Positions 8,488 through 16,662 of a stretch of 64,000 bases of DNA are shown piece by piece; positions within the stretch are counted from its first letter, which is position 1; every line of letters starts with the position of its first letter. Below the pieces are notes generated by a model. The model saw nothing but the letters and a program-made list of their open reading frames with translations, did not search any database and was not told where the DNA came from. The stretch is from Superficieibacter sp. 1612_C1 (GTDB lineage: Bacteria; Pseudomonadota; Gammaproteobacteria; Enterobacterales; Enterobacteriaceae): assembly GCF_015234305.1 (NCBI RefSeq), contig NZ_JADGMI010000006.1:426816-490815 (forward strand), in the 5' to 3' direction. The position numbers and the translations under genes were made by a program.

Positions 8488-11118
8488 ATGAGTGACTGCT
8501 GCAGTAATAAAAAATGTGGATCAGCCGCAACCGGAGAGGAGGCGTCTGTTAAAAATACCGCCACTGCCCCGACTGAGGCTTCAGGGAAAATGCCACCAAA
8601 AACGACTCAGACCACACCGGCCTGTTGCAGCACCGGGAGCTGCTGCTCAACGGACGGCCTGAGCCAGATGTCCGAACCGGTTGCAGAGCTTCCCCGCAAC
8701 GATGACGTTCAGACGCGTCTGCGCATCATGCAGATGGACTGCCCGACGGAGGAGACGCTCCTCCGAAAAAAACTGGCAAAATTACCTGCCGTCAGCAATC
8801 TTGAATTCAATCTGATACAGAGGGTGCTTACCGTGACCCATACACCGCAGGCGCTGGAACCGGTTCTGCAGGCGGTGCGCTCGCTGGGTTTTGACCCGGA
8901 ACCGATTGATAAAGCAATGCAGCCTGAAGGCAGCTGCTGCTCAGGCCGTGAGGCGGAAAATACCGGCGGTTCCTGCTGCTCGCCTGCCCCTGTCACATTC
9001 GGTGAGCTGCAGACGCAGCAGGTGACCGCTGACGGGGTGCGTACCAGTATCAGGATCATGCAGATGGACTGCCCGGTTGAAGAGGGCATGATCCGTAAAA
9101 AGCTGGACGGCATGTCAGCCGTCAAGGAACTGGATTTCAATCTTATGCAGCGTGTACTGACGGTGGTTCACGCACCGGATACGCTGGAGCCGGTTCTGGC
9201 CGCCATTCGTTCTCTGGGCTTTGAACCTGAACTTCCTGACAGTAATGGCCGGCACGCGGTCACTGAGGAAAAGAAAAAACACTGGTGGCCGCTCGCGCTT
9301 GCCGGTGTGGCGGCAATCGCCGCCGAAGCCATGCACTGGGCGGGCATGCCGGAATGGCTGGAAGCGGCTCTTGCTCTGGCTGCCGTTGCGGCCTGTGGCC
9401 TGTCCACGTACAAAAAAGGCTGGATTGCTCTTCGCAACGGCAACCTGAATATCAACGCCCTGATGAGTATTGCCGTCACCGGGGCGCTGGCGCTCGGACA
9501 GTGGCCTGAAGCCGCCATGGTAATGGTGCTGTTCACGATTGCGGAACTGATTGAAGCGAAATCTCTTGATCGCGCCCGCAATGCCATCGGCTCTCTGATG
9601 AAGCTGACGCCTGAAACGGCCACGGTTCAGCAACCGGACGGCTCCTGGAAAGAAACTGAGGCCAGGTCTGTATCCCTTAACAGCGTGGTCAGGGTAAAAC
9701 CGGGCGAGCGTATCGCTCTCGACGGCACGGTGGTCCGGGGCAGGACCGCCATTAATCAGGCACCTATTACCGGCGAAAGTCTGCCGGTGGATAAAGGGGA
9801 AGGTGACCCGGTCTTCGCCGGGACGGTCAACGGCTCCGGTGGCTTTGAGTACCGTGTAACGGCCGCTGCCGGAAATACCACGCTGGCGCGTATCATTCAT
9901 GCCGTGGAGGAAGCGCAGGGGGCAAAAGCCCCTACGCAGCGCTTTGTTGATCGCTTTGCACAAATTTATACCCCTGTGGTGTTTGCTATTGCCGTCGCAG
10001 TTGCCGTTCTCCCACCGCTGATTGCAGGTGAAAGCTGGCAGGAGTGGATTTACAAGGCGCTGGTGATGCTGGTTATCGCCTGCCCCTGTGCGCTGGTCAT
10101 TTCCACGCCAGTGACCATTGTCAGTGGCCTGACGGCAGCAGCCCGCCGGGGGATATTGATCAAGGGCGGCGTTTATCTTGAAGAAGGCCGAAAGCTGAAG
10201 TGGCTGGCGCTCGACAAGACCGGCACCCTGACGCACGGTAAGCCGGTACAGACGGATGCGATTATCTATACCGGGGTGGCAGAAGATGAGGGGCGCAGTC
10301 TGGCTGTGAGCCTGGCAGGTTACTCCGATCATCCGGTTTCGCAGGCTGTATCGGCGGCATCAGATGGCATTCAGCGTTATGAAGTGGAAAACTTTGAGGC
10401 TCTGCCAGGCCGCGGCGTGCGCGGCGTCATCAACGGTCAAACCTACAGTCTGGGCAATCTGAGGCTGGCTGAAGAAACGGTGCGCTGTCCGGAAGCGGTC
10501 AGGGCTGCACTAACGGAACTGGAGACCGGGGGTAAAACGGTCATCATGCTCTGTGACACTCATCAGGTGCTAGGGCTGTTTGCGGTGGCTGATACGGTGA
10601 AGGAAAGCAGCCGCGAGGCGATAAGTCAGTTGCATAGTCTGGGTGTTAAAACGCTCATGCTGACCGGAGACAATGCGCACACTGCGCAGGCCATTGCCGG
10701 TCAGGTTGGTATCGATGAGGCGCGGGGGGATCAACTGCCGGAAGATAAACTGCGTGCTGTAGAAACATTTACGGCGCAGGGCACGACCGGCATGGTGGGC
10801 GACGGCATCAATGATGCACCGGCGCTGGCCCGCGCCGATATCGGCTTTGCCATGGGTGCAATGGGCACGGATACCGCCATCGAGACTGCCGATGTGGCCC
10901 TCATGGATGATGATTTGCGTAAAATTCCGGCTTTTGTCCGACTCTCCCGGCAGACGTATAACATTCTGGTTCAGAATATCGTTATGGCTATTGGGATCAA
11001 GGCAGTGTTCCTGGCCCTGACCATTGCAGGTATGGGGACCATGTGGATGGCCGTATTCGCGGATGTGGGGGCAAGCCTGCTTGTCGTGGCAAACGGTCTG
11101 CGCCTGTTGCGTAAGTAA
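8488..11118 (+). CDS. cadA: P1B-type ATPase exporting Cd/Zn/Pb, with duplicated metal-binding domain
   Basis: 876 residues. The first 65 are Cys-rich (CCSNKKCG, CCSTGSCCS). Two HMA-like domains follow at about 72-135 and 178-245; each has RIMQMDCP in place of the usual GMDC.xC loop and they are linked by SCCSGRE and SCCSPAP segments. The ATPase core has the CPC membrane motif (IACPCALVIS), TGES, the phosphorylation site DKTGTLTHGKP and the hinge GDGINDAP. This matches CadA/ZntA-type soft-metal exporters, longer than usual because of the duplicated N-terminal domain. Its promoter is of the CadR-regulated type. Confidence 0.93.
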   Translation: MSDCCSNKKCGSAATGEEASVKNTATAPTEASGKMPPKTTQTTPACCSTGSCCSTDGLSQMSEPVAELPRNDDVQTRLRIMQMDCPTEETLLRKKLAKLPAVSNLEFNLIQRVLTVTHTPQALEPVLQAVRSLGFDPEPIDKAMQPEGSCCSGREAENTGGSCCSPAPVTFGELQTQQVTADGVRTSIRIMQMDCPVEEGMIRKKLDGMSAVKELDFNLMQRVLTVVHAPDTLEPVLAAIRSLGFEPELPDSNGRHAVTEEKKKHWWPLALAGVAAIAAEAMHWAGMPEWLEAALALAAVAACGLSTYKKGWIALRNGNLNINALMSIAVTGALALGQWPEAAMVMVLFTIAELIEAKSLDRARNAIGSLMKLTPETATVQQPDGSWKETEARSVSLNSVVRVKPGERIALDGTVVRGRTAINQAPITGESLPVDKGEGDPVFAGTVNGSGGFEYRVTAAAGNTTLARIIHAVEEAQGAKAPTQRFVDRFAQIYTPVVFAIAVAVAVLPPLIAGESWQEWIYKALVMLVIACPCALVISTPVTIVSGLTAAARRGILIKGGVYLEEGRKLKWLALDKTGTLTHGKPVQTDAIIYTGVAEDEGRSLAVSLAGYSDHPVSQAVSAASDGIQRYEVENFEALPGRGVRGVINGQTYSLGNLRLAEETVRCPEAVRAALTELETGGKTVIMLCDTHQVLGLFAVADTVKESSREAISQLHSLGVKTLMLTGDNAHTAQAIAGQVGIDEARGDQLPEDKLRAVETFTAQGTTGMVGDGINDAPALARADIGFAMGAMGTDTAIETADVALMDDDLRKIPAFVRLSRQTYNILVQNIVMAIGIKAVFLALTIAGMGTMWMAVFADVGASLLVVANGLRLLRK

Positions 11119-11195
11119 CCTGTCTGGCTGCTCTTCCGGTAAAGACAGGCACCTGAAAATAGCCGCTAATCTGCACTCCGATAAAGGAAGAGAGT

Positions 11196-11537
11196 ATGAA
11201 ACCGCGTAACATGATTTTATTGCTGATGCTCGCAGTCGTGTTTCCGGCAACGGCTGCGCAGGCAGTACACGGAAACCATGCCGGAATGTCACCGTCTTCT
11301 GAGGCCTATATGGACGGCATGAATAATATGCACGAAGGAATGATAAAGGCCGTACAGGACCCGGATGCAGACAGGGCATTTGCCAGGAGCATGATTGAAC
11401 ATCACAAAGGAGCCATTGCCATGGCCGAAACGGAACTCCGTTATGGTAAATCACCGGCAATGCGGAAGATGGCTGAAAGCATTATCAGCGCCTAGAAAGA
11501 AGAAATACGGCAGATGGAAGTATGGCTCAGTAAATAA
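11196..11537 (+). pseudogene. DUF305 (CopM-like) secreted metal-associated protein, broken by an in-frame amber codon
   Basis: The open frame (11196-11495, 99 aa) has a signal peptide ending near AAQA and the DUF305 motifs MIEHHKGAIAMAE and YGKSPAMRKMAESII. Translation stops at TAG 11493-11495, but the same frame goes on as KEEIRQMEVWLSK to TAA 11537, the normal DUF305 C-terminus. A Gln (CAG) is common at the stop position, so a single C-to-T change explains it. The shortened protein would lack only the last helix, so partial activity is possible. It follows the metal ATPase by 77 bp and has a good ribosome site (AAAGGAAGAG). Confidence 0.75.
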
Positions 11538-11624
11538 GCTCTTTTTTATTACTTTCGTTACGGCGTAGCAGCTCCTTACTACGCCGTCCTTCACACACAT
11601 AAAGTGAATTCCGGTCAGGGCCTG

Positions 11625-12010
11625 CTACAGAATACGTGGGATATCTGTTTTCATAAGAGCGGCGTTCAGTTTTTCCACATCACCTTCTATTACTTCTTTC
11701 TCATCGGGCGTCAGTGGCACTTCTTCAAGATAATGTTTTACCGATGCCTTACTTTCCAGTAACAGTCCTCTTGCACTTCTCTTTGGCAGATTAAAATCAC
11801 ATCCGATGCATGCCATACGGTGCGGGCAACTGCTCCAGAAGGGATTAGTACAGAAAGAGTCGCCCAGATCATAATATGTCGCAGGTCCCGTGAGGCTGGT
11901 TGCTGCGGGGTCATGATCAATCAGCACGCTTATCATGTGCGCTACCCGGTCAGCTTTAACAAAAGAGGCAGCAAGCTGCGTCGGGCGTATTCGAATATAA
12001 TGCATGGTGG
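11625..12010 (-). pseudogene. C-terminal fragment of a Tn554-type site-specific recombinase/transposase (TnpB-like)
   Basis: About 125 residues survive. The segment YYDLGDSFCTNPFWSSCPHRMACIGCD, with four cysteines, and the tail PLTPDEKEVIEGD match the C-terminal region I know from Tn554-family tyrosine recombinases. The active-site part is missing: upstream sequence switches abruptly to traD near 12010. It is probably the relic of the transposon that brought the metal-resistance genes into the conjugative element. Family assignment is from memory of the motif pattern. Confidence 0.6.
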
Positions 12011-12223
12011 ATTCCGGCGGTAGCGAATAATCTTCATCCCCTGATGCGTGCGGGTGACGGCCAGCGCCGCAAACCCGGCTGCGGTGACATAGCTGACAGA
12101 CGGAGCCAGAGCGACAGCCCAGGGTGCCTGCACACAGACATACGCCGCCATGCCCGATACCACGGCGGTATTCAGCTCAACGGCCGGACGCAGCAGGGCC
12201 TCAATGACGTAACGGTTACTCAT
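12011..12223 (-). pseudogene. traD: Conjugative coupling factor TraD (PFGI-1 class), N-terminal fragment
   Basis: The first 71 residues (MSNRYVIEALLRPAVELNTA ... RTHQGMKIIRYRRN, with two membrane helices) match the start of TraD coupling proteins of SPI-7/PFGI-1-type elements, which are normally about 700 residues. After RYRRN the frame continues into unrelated sequence of the Tn554-type fragment. The element has thus lost its coupling protein here and should not transfer by itself. Confidence 0.7.
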
Positions 12224-12243
12224 CGTCTGCCTCCTTTATAATT

Positions 12244-12819
12244 TTACCGTCGGCTATACGGATATACGTTCCCCTCCCGGCACCGGCTTCCCTGCAGGAA
12301 AGGGAGTGGTAACGCAGGGCATCCGCCAGTAAGCGCCAGAGCACATACAGAACATTCGACAGGATGAAAAAAATGATCCATACAGCCCGCAATGACAGCA
12401 GGTAATTGTTCGCCGCGGTTTCTGTGGAGACGGCAGTGACGGTACAGGCGCTGCCAGGCCGCGTTCACCTCACGCTGGAAATCAAGCTCTTTCTGGGTGC
12501 GGGCAAACTCTTCCTTCACCCACTTTTCAGCAAACTTACGGCGCTCTGCCGGCGTCTGCGCCTCGATACCGAGGGTGGAAAGCGGATCGAGACCCGGCGA
12601 CTGGGTACCCCGGGGTCCCTTCATCAGCTGCTGATAACGCTGATAATCGTCGGCACTGAGTCCCCACTGACCGGCCTGCTGCTGCAGGTTTTGCTGTGCG
12701 GAGTCCGCCCGTTGTGTTGATTCCTGTCGGCTGACATCCGTCTGTCCTGATGTGGTCGCGGCCAGGGTCAGGGGACTCAGCAGCATGGCGGCTAAAAAGG
12801 TGTGTTTCAGTTTCATCAT
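12244..12819 (-). pseudogene. Integrating conjugative element protein (TIGR03759-like) fused out of frame to the tail of a membrane protein
   Basis: The N-terminal part has a signal peptide (MMKLKHTFLAAMLLSPLTLA) and a helical region (AGQWGLSADDYQRYQQLMKG) typical of the TIGR03759 family. After AAWQRLY at about residue 130 the open frame turns into a nonsense-like tail. In another frame of the same DNA, the sequence from about 12430 down to 12255 reads AANNYLLSLRAVWIIFFILS and VLYVLWRLLADALRYHS, the end of an ICE membrane protein of DUF4400/TIGR03747 appearance. A deletion has apparently joined two conjugation genes. The normal neighbours (lytic transglycosylase, TIGR03765) are missing. Confidence 0.6.
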
Positions 12820-12827
12820 TCGCTCCG

Positions 12828-13586
12828 TTATTCTGCTCTGAGCACGGTCAGGCGGCCGTTAACCCGAAACGTCGCCTCACCATAACCGGCACTGACCAGC
12901 GTCCAGCCGGCAACGGTTTCGCCCTCTCCGACCAGGGCCACCTGCGACAGGCTGCTGTAGCCCCGGGGCGCGATGGCAGCCCAGGACTCTGCCCCCCGCT
13001 TCTCCACGCCCGTCAGCACAAAAGGCGCATTGCGAGCCACGCGAAGGGACGGAGCAGCACGACGTGTGTCAGCGGGACGGGGCTTTTTTGCAGCAGGCGC
13101 GTTTTTTTTGACCGGTGCGGCGACAGGTGCGGCGGGTGCGGGTGCCGGCTGTGATTTCAGCGCTGTCAGCTGCTCAGTCAGCGCACTCAGGCGGGTTTCC
13201 AGCCCCTGCTGGGCGTCCTGAAGGGTTCGCAATGACTGACGCACGGCGTCGTCGCTGCCGGCCTGTTTCGCAGCAGCGCTCAGCTCCTGCTGCATCTCAC
13301 CAAGTTTTTTCCGGGTATCCTGCAGGCCGGTTTTGAGCGTGGTCACATCTGACTGCAGGGCCGCGACTGTCTCAACAGTGGCCGCTGTACTGCCCTGAGA
13401 TTCAAGGCGTGCAAGGCGTTCATCAAGGTTCGATATGCCCAGACTGAAGGCGGTGTAGCCCAGCGCCAGAATGCCGGCCAGCGCCACACCGCTGGCAGCG
13501 CCCCAGATGAGGCGGCAGCGGGGACGCCAGCTGAATCTTTTACGAGCCGGAGCGGGGTCAGTATGGAATGGTTGCTGTTCGCTCAT
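12828..13586 (-). CDS. ICE-encoded single-pass membrane protein with coiled coil and Pro/Ala/Lys-rich linker
   Basis: 252 residues: a short cytoplasmic N-terminus, one membrane helix (about 28-52, GAASGVALAGILALGYTAF), a coiled coil (about 55-140), a PAPAAPVAAPVKK linker and a small C-terminal domain (about 175-250). This layout and the position next to pilL fit the TFP-like or conjugation envelope proteins of SPI-7-type elements, but I do not recognise the exact family. Its start overlaps the pilL stop by 4 bp (ATGA). Confidence 0.7.
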   Translation of the reverse strand: MSEQQPFHTDPAPARKRFSWRPRCRLIWGAASGVALAGILALGYTAFSLGISNLDERLARLESQGSTAATVETVAALQSDVTTLKTGLQDTRKKLGEMQQELSAAAKQAGSDDAVRQSLRTLQDAQQGLETRLSALTEQLTALKSQPAPAPAAPVAAPVKKNAPAAKKPRPADTRRAAPSLRVARNAPFVLTGVEKRGAESWAAIAPRGYSSLSQVALVGEGETVAGWTLVSAGYGEATFRVNGRLTVLRAE

Positions 13587-14248
13587 TTTCTCAGAAACCC
13601 TCCGCTGACAGGTTTAACGGGTACTGACTGAGGGGCGCTGATGGCCGGTTGTGACACGGCGGACGGCGCAGGCGTGGACCAGCTGCTGACCGGCGGCGGA
13701 AGCTGGGAGACCGGCAGCTGGTAGCCGTCGCGCAGGCTGTGGCAGACCACACGCTGTACATCATCCACCTCAAGCTGCCAGGCCGGACCGGCCAGGACCT
13801 GCAGGGCAGTACGCAGGCGCATCGGGCCCAGCTGGTACTGAACCGCCGGCAATGCCTGGCGGTAAAGCACGCCGTTGGCGGAGCCTGTCGCGCACAGGGA
13901 ATAACCGGACTGGCGCAGGGCGTAACGCAGCGCATCCGCCACGGTAGGATGCAGGGATGACGGGATACGGATATCAATAATCTGGGAGAGAGGGTCACGC
14001 TGGGCCGCCTGCGGATCGGTGCTGACCAGCAGATAACGATCGTAGCGCACCACTTCCGGCGTCCGCGCATACTCGTCCGGAGAGACCGGCTGAACGTTGC
14101 GGGTGACGGTGGTGCCGGGTGTCGGGTCGGCAGGCGCACGCTGTTGCAACTTTTGCGGCTGGGAAACACAGCCCGCAAGGAGCAGCAGGGGAAGAACAGT
14201 GGCAAGCCTGCCTGGTGAAAATACGTTGTGAGAGGTGTTACGTTTCAT
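13583..14248 (-). CDS. pilL: PilL-like lipoprotein, PFGI-1 class (TIGR03748)
   Basis: 221 residues with a lipoprotein signal (LLLLAGC, Cys at about residue 27). The middle is a PilL_N-type domain (PSSLHPTVADALRYALRQSGY ... LRTALQVLAG) also seen in secretin-associated proteins, with a Pro/Ser-rich tail. In related elements it belongs to the conjugative type IV pilus region. It overlaps the next gene by 4 bp. Confidence 0.82.
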   Translation of the reverse strand: MKRNTSHNVFSPGRLATVLPLLLLAGCVSQPQKLQQRAPADPTPGTTVTRNVQPVSPDEYARTPEVVRYDRYLLVSTDPQAAQRDPLSQIIDIRIPSSLHPTVADALRYALRQSGYSLCATGSANGVLYRQALPAVQYQLGPMRLRTALQVLAGPAWQLEVDDVQRVVCHSLRDGYQLPVSQLPPPVSSWSTPAPSAVSQPAISAPQSVPVKPVSGGFLRK

Positions 14249-14335
14249 CCGGAATTTTCCTGTACAGTGATAAAACAGCCCTCACTGTGCGGAATCGGTC
14301 CGGTTTCACTCAATTAACAACTGATTTTCCGTTGA

Positions 14336-14368
14336 TGAAAAAAAACGCCACCCGAAAGGATGGCGTTG
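14336..14368 (-). terminator. Intrinsic terminator downstream of the DUF29 gene
   Basis: AACGCCA (14344-14350) pairs with TGGCGTT (14361-14367); on the minus strand the stem is followed by a run of T. It separates the DUF29 gene from pilL. Confidence 0.75.
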
Positions 14369-14386
14369 CGGTGAAACAGACAGTAA

Positions 14387-14824
14387 TCAGTCCGGGTAAA
14401 ACTCGTTACTGAGAATAGTATCTGTTGTCCAGATGCTGTCTTCAGGAAAGATATCCAGACCTATGCCGGTTTCTTTGGAAGCATCGGCGCGGGCGTCAAA
14501 CCACACATCCGCAAGCCATTCAGGATCAGAAAACGCGCTTTTCAGGCTCGGCGTCTTGTTCAGACGTCGTACAATCAAATCACGCTGACCTTTAATGGTT
14601 AACTCCCAGCTTTTACCTCGATGGGTTGGCTGAAACTTCCATTTAAGAAGGTGGGCCAGTAAGACAGCCATACGGCTGGCCAGCTCACGCTTTTCACTTT
14701 TGCCCACGTCTTCAATCTCCTCGGCGATGTTCTCAATATCAATCTGACTGAGCTTTCCGGCACGCAGTAAAGCTGCCTGTTCACTGGCCCAGGCAACAAC
14801 GTCTGAATCGTAACGTGCTCCCAT
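14387..14824 (-). CDS. DUF29 family protein
   Basis: 145 residues with the DUF29 pattern: an N-terminal YDSDVVAWASEQAALLRAG, then IENIAEEIEDVGKSEKREL and LLAHLLKWKFQPTHRGKSW. These proteins are common in mobile DNA; their function is unknown. It has its own terminator and stands alone between pilL and ssb, so it may be a late addition to the element. Confidence 0.85.
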   Translation of the reverse strand: MGARYDSDVVAWASEQAALLRAGKLSQIDIENIAEEIEDVGKSEKRELASRMAVLLAHLLKWKFQPTHRGKSWELTIKGQRDLIVRRLNKTPSLKSAFSDPEWLADVWFDARADASKETGIGLDIFPEDSIWTTDTILSNEFYPD

Positions 14825-14957
14825 ACAAGCCTCCGTTAGTCAAAAAGTGAAGAAACCGCCAGAACAGATATGCTCCGGGGATAACATAAGATGCAACATA
14901 AAAAGTTGCTTCCTGAAGTTTGTCAGAGACAGTCATAACAGTCAAAGCTCCATTAAT

Positions 14958-15494
14958 TCAGAGGGCGTGAATTGCCACTCTGGAACAGTCATACCCGAAT
15001 CCAATGAACGGTATATCGTCATCGAAGTCCATCGGTGGCGCACCGGCACTGCTGCCGGAGGCCTGGCCACTGTGAGTCGGTCCTGAAGGTTGCTGAGGCT
15101 GCCCCCAGTCATTCCGGGAAGACGTATTCTGTCCGCTGCCGGACTGGCGGCCGCCAAGCATCTGCATGGTGCCACCAATATTGACCACCACCTCTGTGGT
15201 GTATTTCTCCTGGCCGGCCTGATCGGTCCATTTGCGTGTGCGCAGCTGACCCTCGATGTAAACCTGGGAGCCTTTGCGCAGATATTCACCCGCAATTTCT
15301 GCCAGCTTGCCGAAAATAACCACCCTGTGCCATTCGGTCACTTCTTTCTGTTCGCCGGACTGCTTATCGCGCCAGCTCTCAGACGTGGCCAGAGAAAGGG
15401 TGGCAACTGCACTGCCGTTGGGAATATAACGAACTTCAGGATCCTGGCCGAGGTTTCCGACAAGGATAACCTTGTTAACGCCGCGTGAGGACAT
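14958..15494 (-). CDS. ssb: Single-stranded DNA-binding protein of the integrative element
   Basis: Binds single-stranded DNA during element replication or transfer. The start is ATG 15494 ([20 protein letters not shown]), 8 bases after AGGAGA; the frame's first ATG at 15500 is too close to that site. The OB fold covers about residues 5-110, then a Gly/Ser/Gln-rich linker. The acidic tip MDFDDDIPF, normally the extreme C-terminus that recruits partner proteins, is followed here by 15 more residues ([15 protein letters not shown]). Similar extensions occur in some element- and phage-borne SSBs, so it may be native. Confidence 0.93.
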   Translation of the reverse strand: MSSRGVNKVILVGNLGQDPEVRYIPNGSAVATLSLATSESWRDKQSGEQKEVTEWHRVVIFGKLAEIAGEYLRKGSQVYIEGQLRTRKWTDQAGQEKYTTEVVVNIGGTMQMLGGRQSGSGQNTSSRNDWGQPQQPSGPTHSGQASGSSAGAPPMDFDDDIPFIGFGYDCSRVAIHAL

Positions 15495-15520
15495 AATCAT
15501 TTCTCCTGTAAGGAATAAAG

Positions 15521-15543
15521 AAACACCCCGCGAACGGGGTGTG
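15521..15543 (-). terminator. Hairpin between the STY4534-like gene and ssb
   Basis: CACCCCG-CGAA-CGGGGTG (about 15523-15541) is a perfect stem with a CGAA loop. It lies just after the STY4534-like stop (minus strand) and may attenuate or stabilise the mRNA before ssb. No long T-run follows. Confidence 0.5.
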
Positions 15544-15554
15544 TCAGGTGCGCA

Positions 15555-16025
15555 TCAGAATGAGTTTTCTGCGTAGTTTTGTTGTGCGGCAGAGCCATTC
15601 TGCGGCGGCACGGAGTCAGATTTTTCAGTCTTGTAAACCATTTCCTGGCCTATTTTGATCCAGTCCACCTTTATCAGGCGGGCTTTCAGACTGACGCGCT
15701 GTTCGCCGGCATGGTCGCCTTTGTTCAGCGTAAATATGTCCGTGGACGGGTTACTCAGGTTAAAGCCCAACAGGACTTTCTTGTCTTCATCGACGGCTTT
15801 CTGGCAGCGGGCGATAAGGCTGGTTGCCTCTTTACCTGCGACAGAAATGTCAAAACGGACGTAGGCCGGATTATCAGTCGGACCACTCAGTGCATTTATT
15901 ACGCAGCTGAGGAACGAGCCATTCTGATGGTTAACCTGGCGGATGTTGCTGAGATACCCGATGCCTTTGATAGTCAGGTTGAAGTACTCAGATTTTGCAG
16001 ATGCAGAAGTATTGTTTGCAGACAT
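15555..16025 (-). CDS. STY4534-family ICE replication-region protein (DUF3577)
   Basis: 156 residues (MSANNTSASAKSEYFNLTIK ... GIGYLSNIRQVN). This is the conserved small protein found beside ssb and topB in SPI-7-type elements, and it is probably involved in element replication. A GGAGAAAACATC ribosome site precedes ATG 16025. Its leader holds the three-copy repeat at 16195-16325. Confidence 0.8.
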   Translation of the reverse strand: MSANNTSASAKSEYFNLTIKGIGYLSNIRQVNHQNGSFLSCVINALSGPTDNPAYVRFDISVAGKEATSLIARCQKAVDEDKKVLLGFNLSNPSTDIFTLNKGDHAGEQRVSLKARLIKVDWIKIGQEMVYKTEKSDSVPPQNGSAAQQNYAENSF

Positions 16026-16194
16026 GATGTTTTCTCCATGGAGGTAAAAAAAGGTACGGCGGAGAAACCATCTGCCCTGACGGGAGTGGTTTCCCGTCGG
16101 GGGTCAGGATCGGTTGAATCCTGAGAGTCTGGTATGTTGAAAGGACCTCAATCACTGTGCAGTGATATCCGTTTCCAGAGGTTAAACGGATTTA

Positions 16195-16325
16195 CCACCC
16201 GAAGGTATCCTCTCTCAGGCTGCGAGGATTTTCCGGTCACCCGAAGGTGTTTCTCTCAGACCGGTGAAACGTTAGCTGGCAGTCACCCTAAGGCGTTTCT
16301 CTCAGACTGCTGAAACTTTAGCTGG
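16195..16325. repeat. Three imperfect tandem repeats (about 42-46 bp) in the STY4534 leader
   Basis: Units begin at 16195 (CCACCCGAAGGTATC), 16237 (TCACCCGAAGGTGTT) and 16283 (TCACCCTAAGGCGTT). Each then has CTCTCAG and an arm ending in a Cys/Thr-like alternation (GGTGAAACGTTAGCTGGCAG, TGCTGAAACTTTAGCTGGC). Copies 2 and 3 can each fold into a hairpin. Their place between topB and the replication genes suggests iterons, a partition site or a leader RNA. Confidence 0.7.
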
Positions 16326-16662
16326 CTGTGAAAAACAGCGGTAAGCACTGTTGATTTTTAAACCAAACAAGCCTGGTGTCAACCCATAAAACCAGAAATG
16401 AAAACGGCGCTGCATATGCAACGCCGTGGGGGCTGTACCAGACCTTAATGTATCTCACTACTCCGGGGATCCGTTCCCGACGCGATTTTCACGGAGCGCA
16501 TGCGTCTTACAGTTCCTGCCAGATGTGCGATGGCAGACCGTCGTGCCGGTTGCCAGATTAATCCCGTTAAAGTTAAGCTGGCTGCCTCCGGCAAAGGGGT
16601 ACATATCGAAGCGTAGTCACATTAGCAGAACCCGGCCCGGGGTTGTACAGTGAAATAACTCA
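16326..16662. other. Intergenic region between the repeats and topB
   Basis: No convincing gene. It has a perfect-looking hairpin AACGGCG...CGCCGT around 16401-16427. Short frames present (61 and 75 aa) show no recognisable motif or ribosome site. Confidence 0.5.

Noticed and set aside
9115..10332. A 405-codon open frame on the minus strand opposite the metal ATPase gene
   Set aside because: It lies wholly inside a strong P-type ATPase gene with intact motifs, and its translation has no recognisable domain. High-GC coding DNA often leaves the opposite strand open.
16195..16325. CRISPR array upstream of the STY4534-like gene
   Set aside because: Only three imperfect units, with the similarity spread across the unit and no clear repeat/spacer division; no cas genes.
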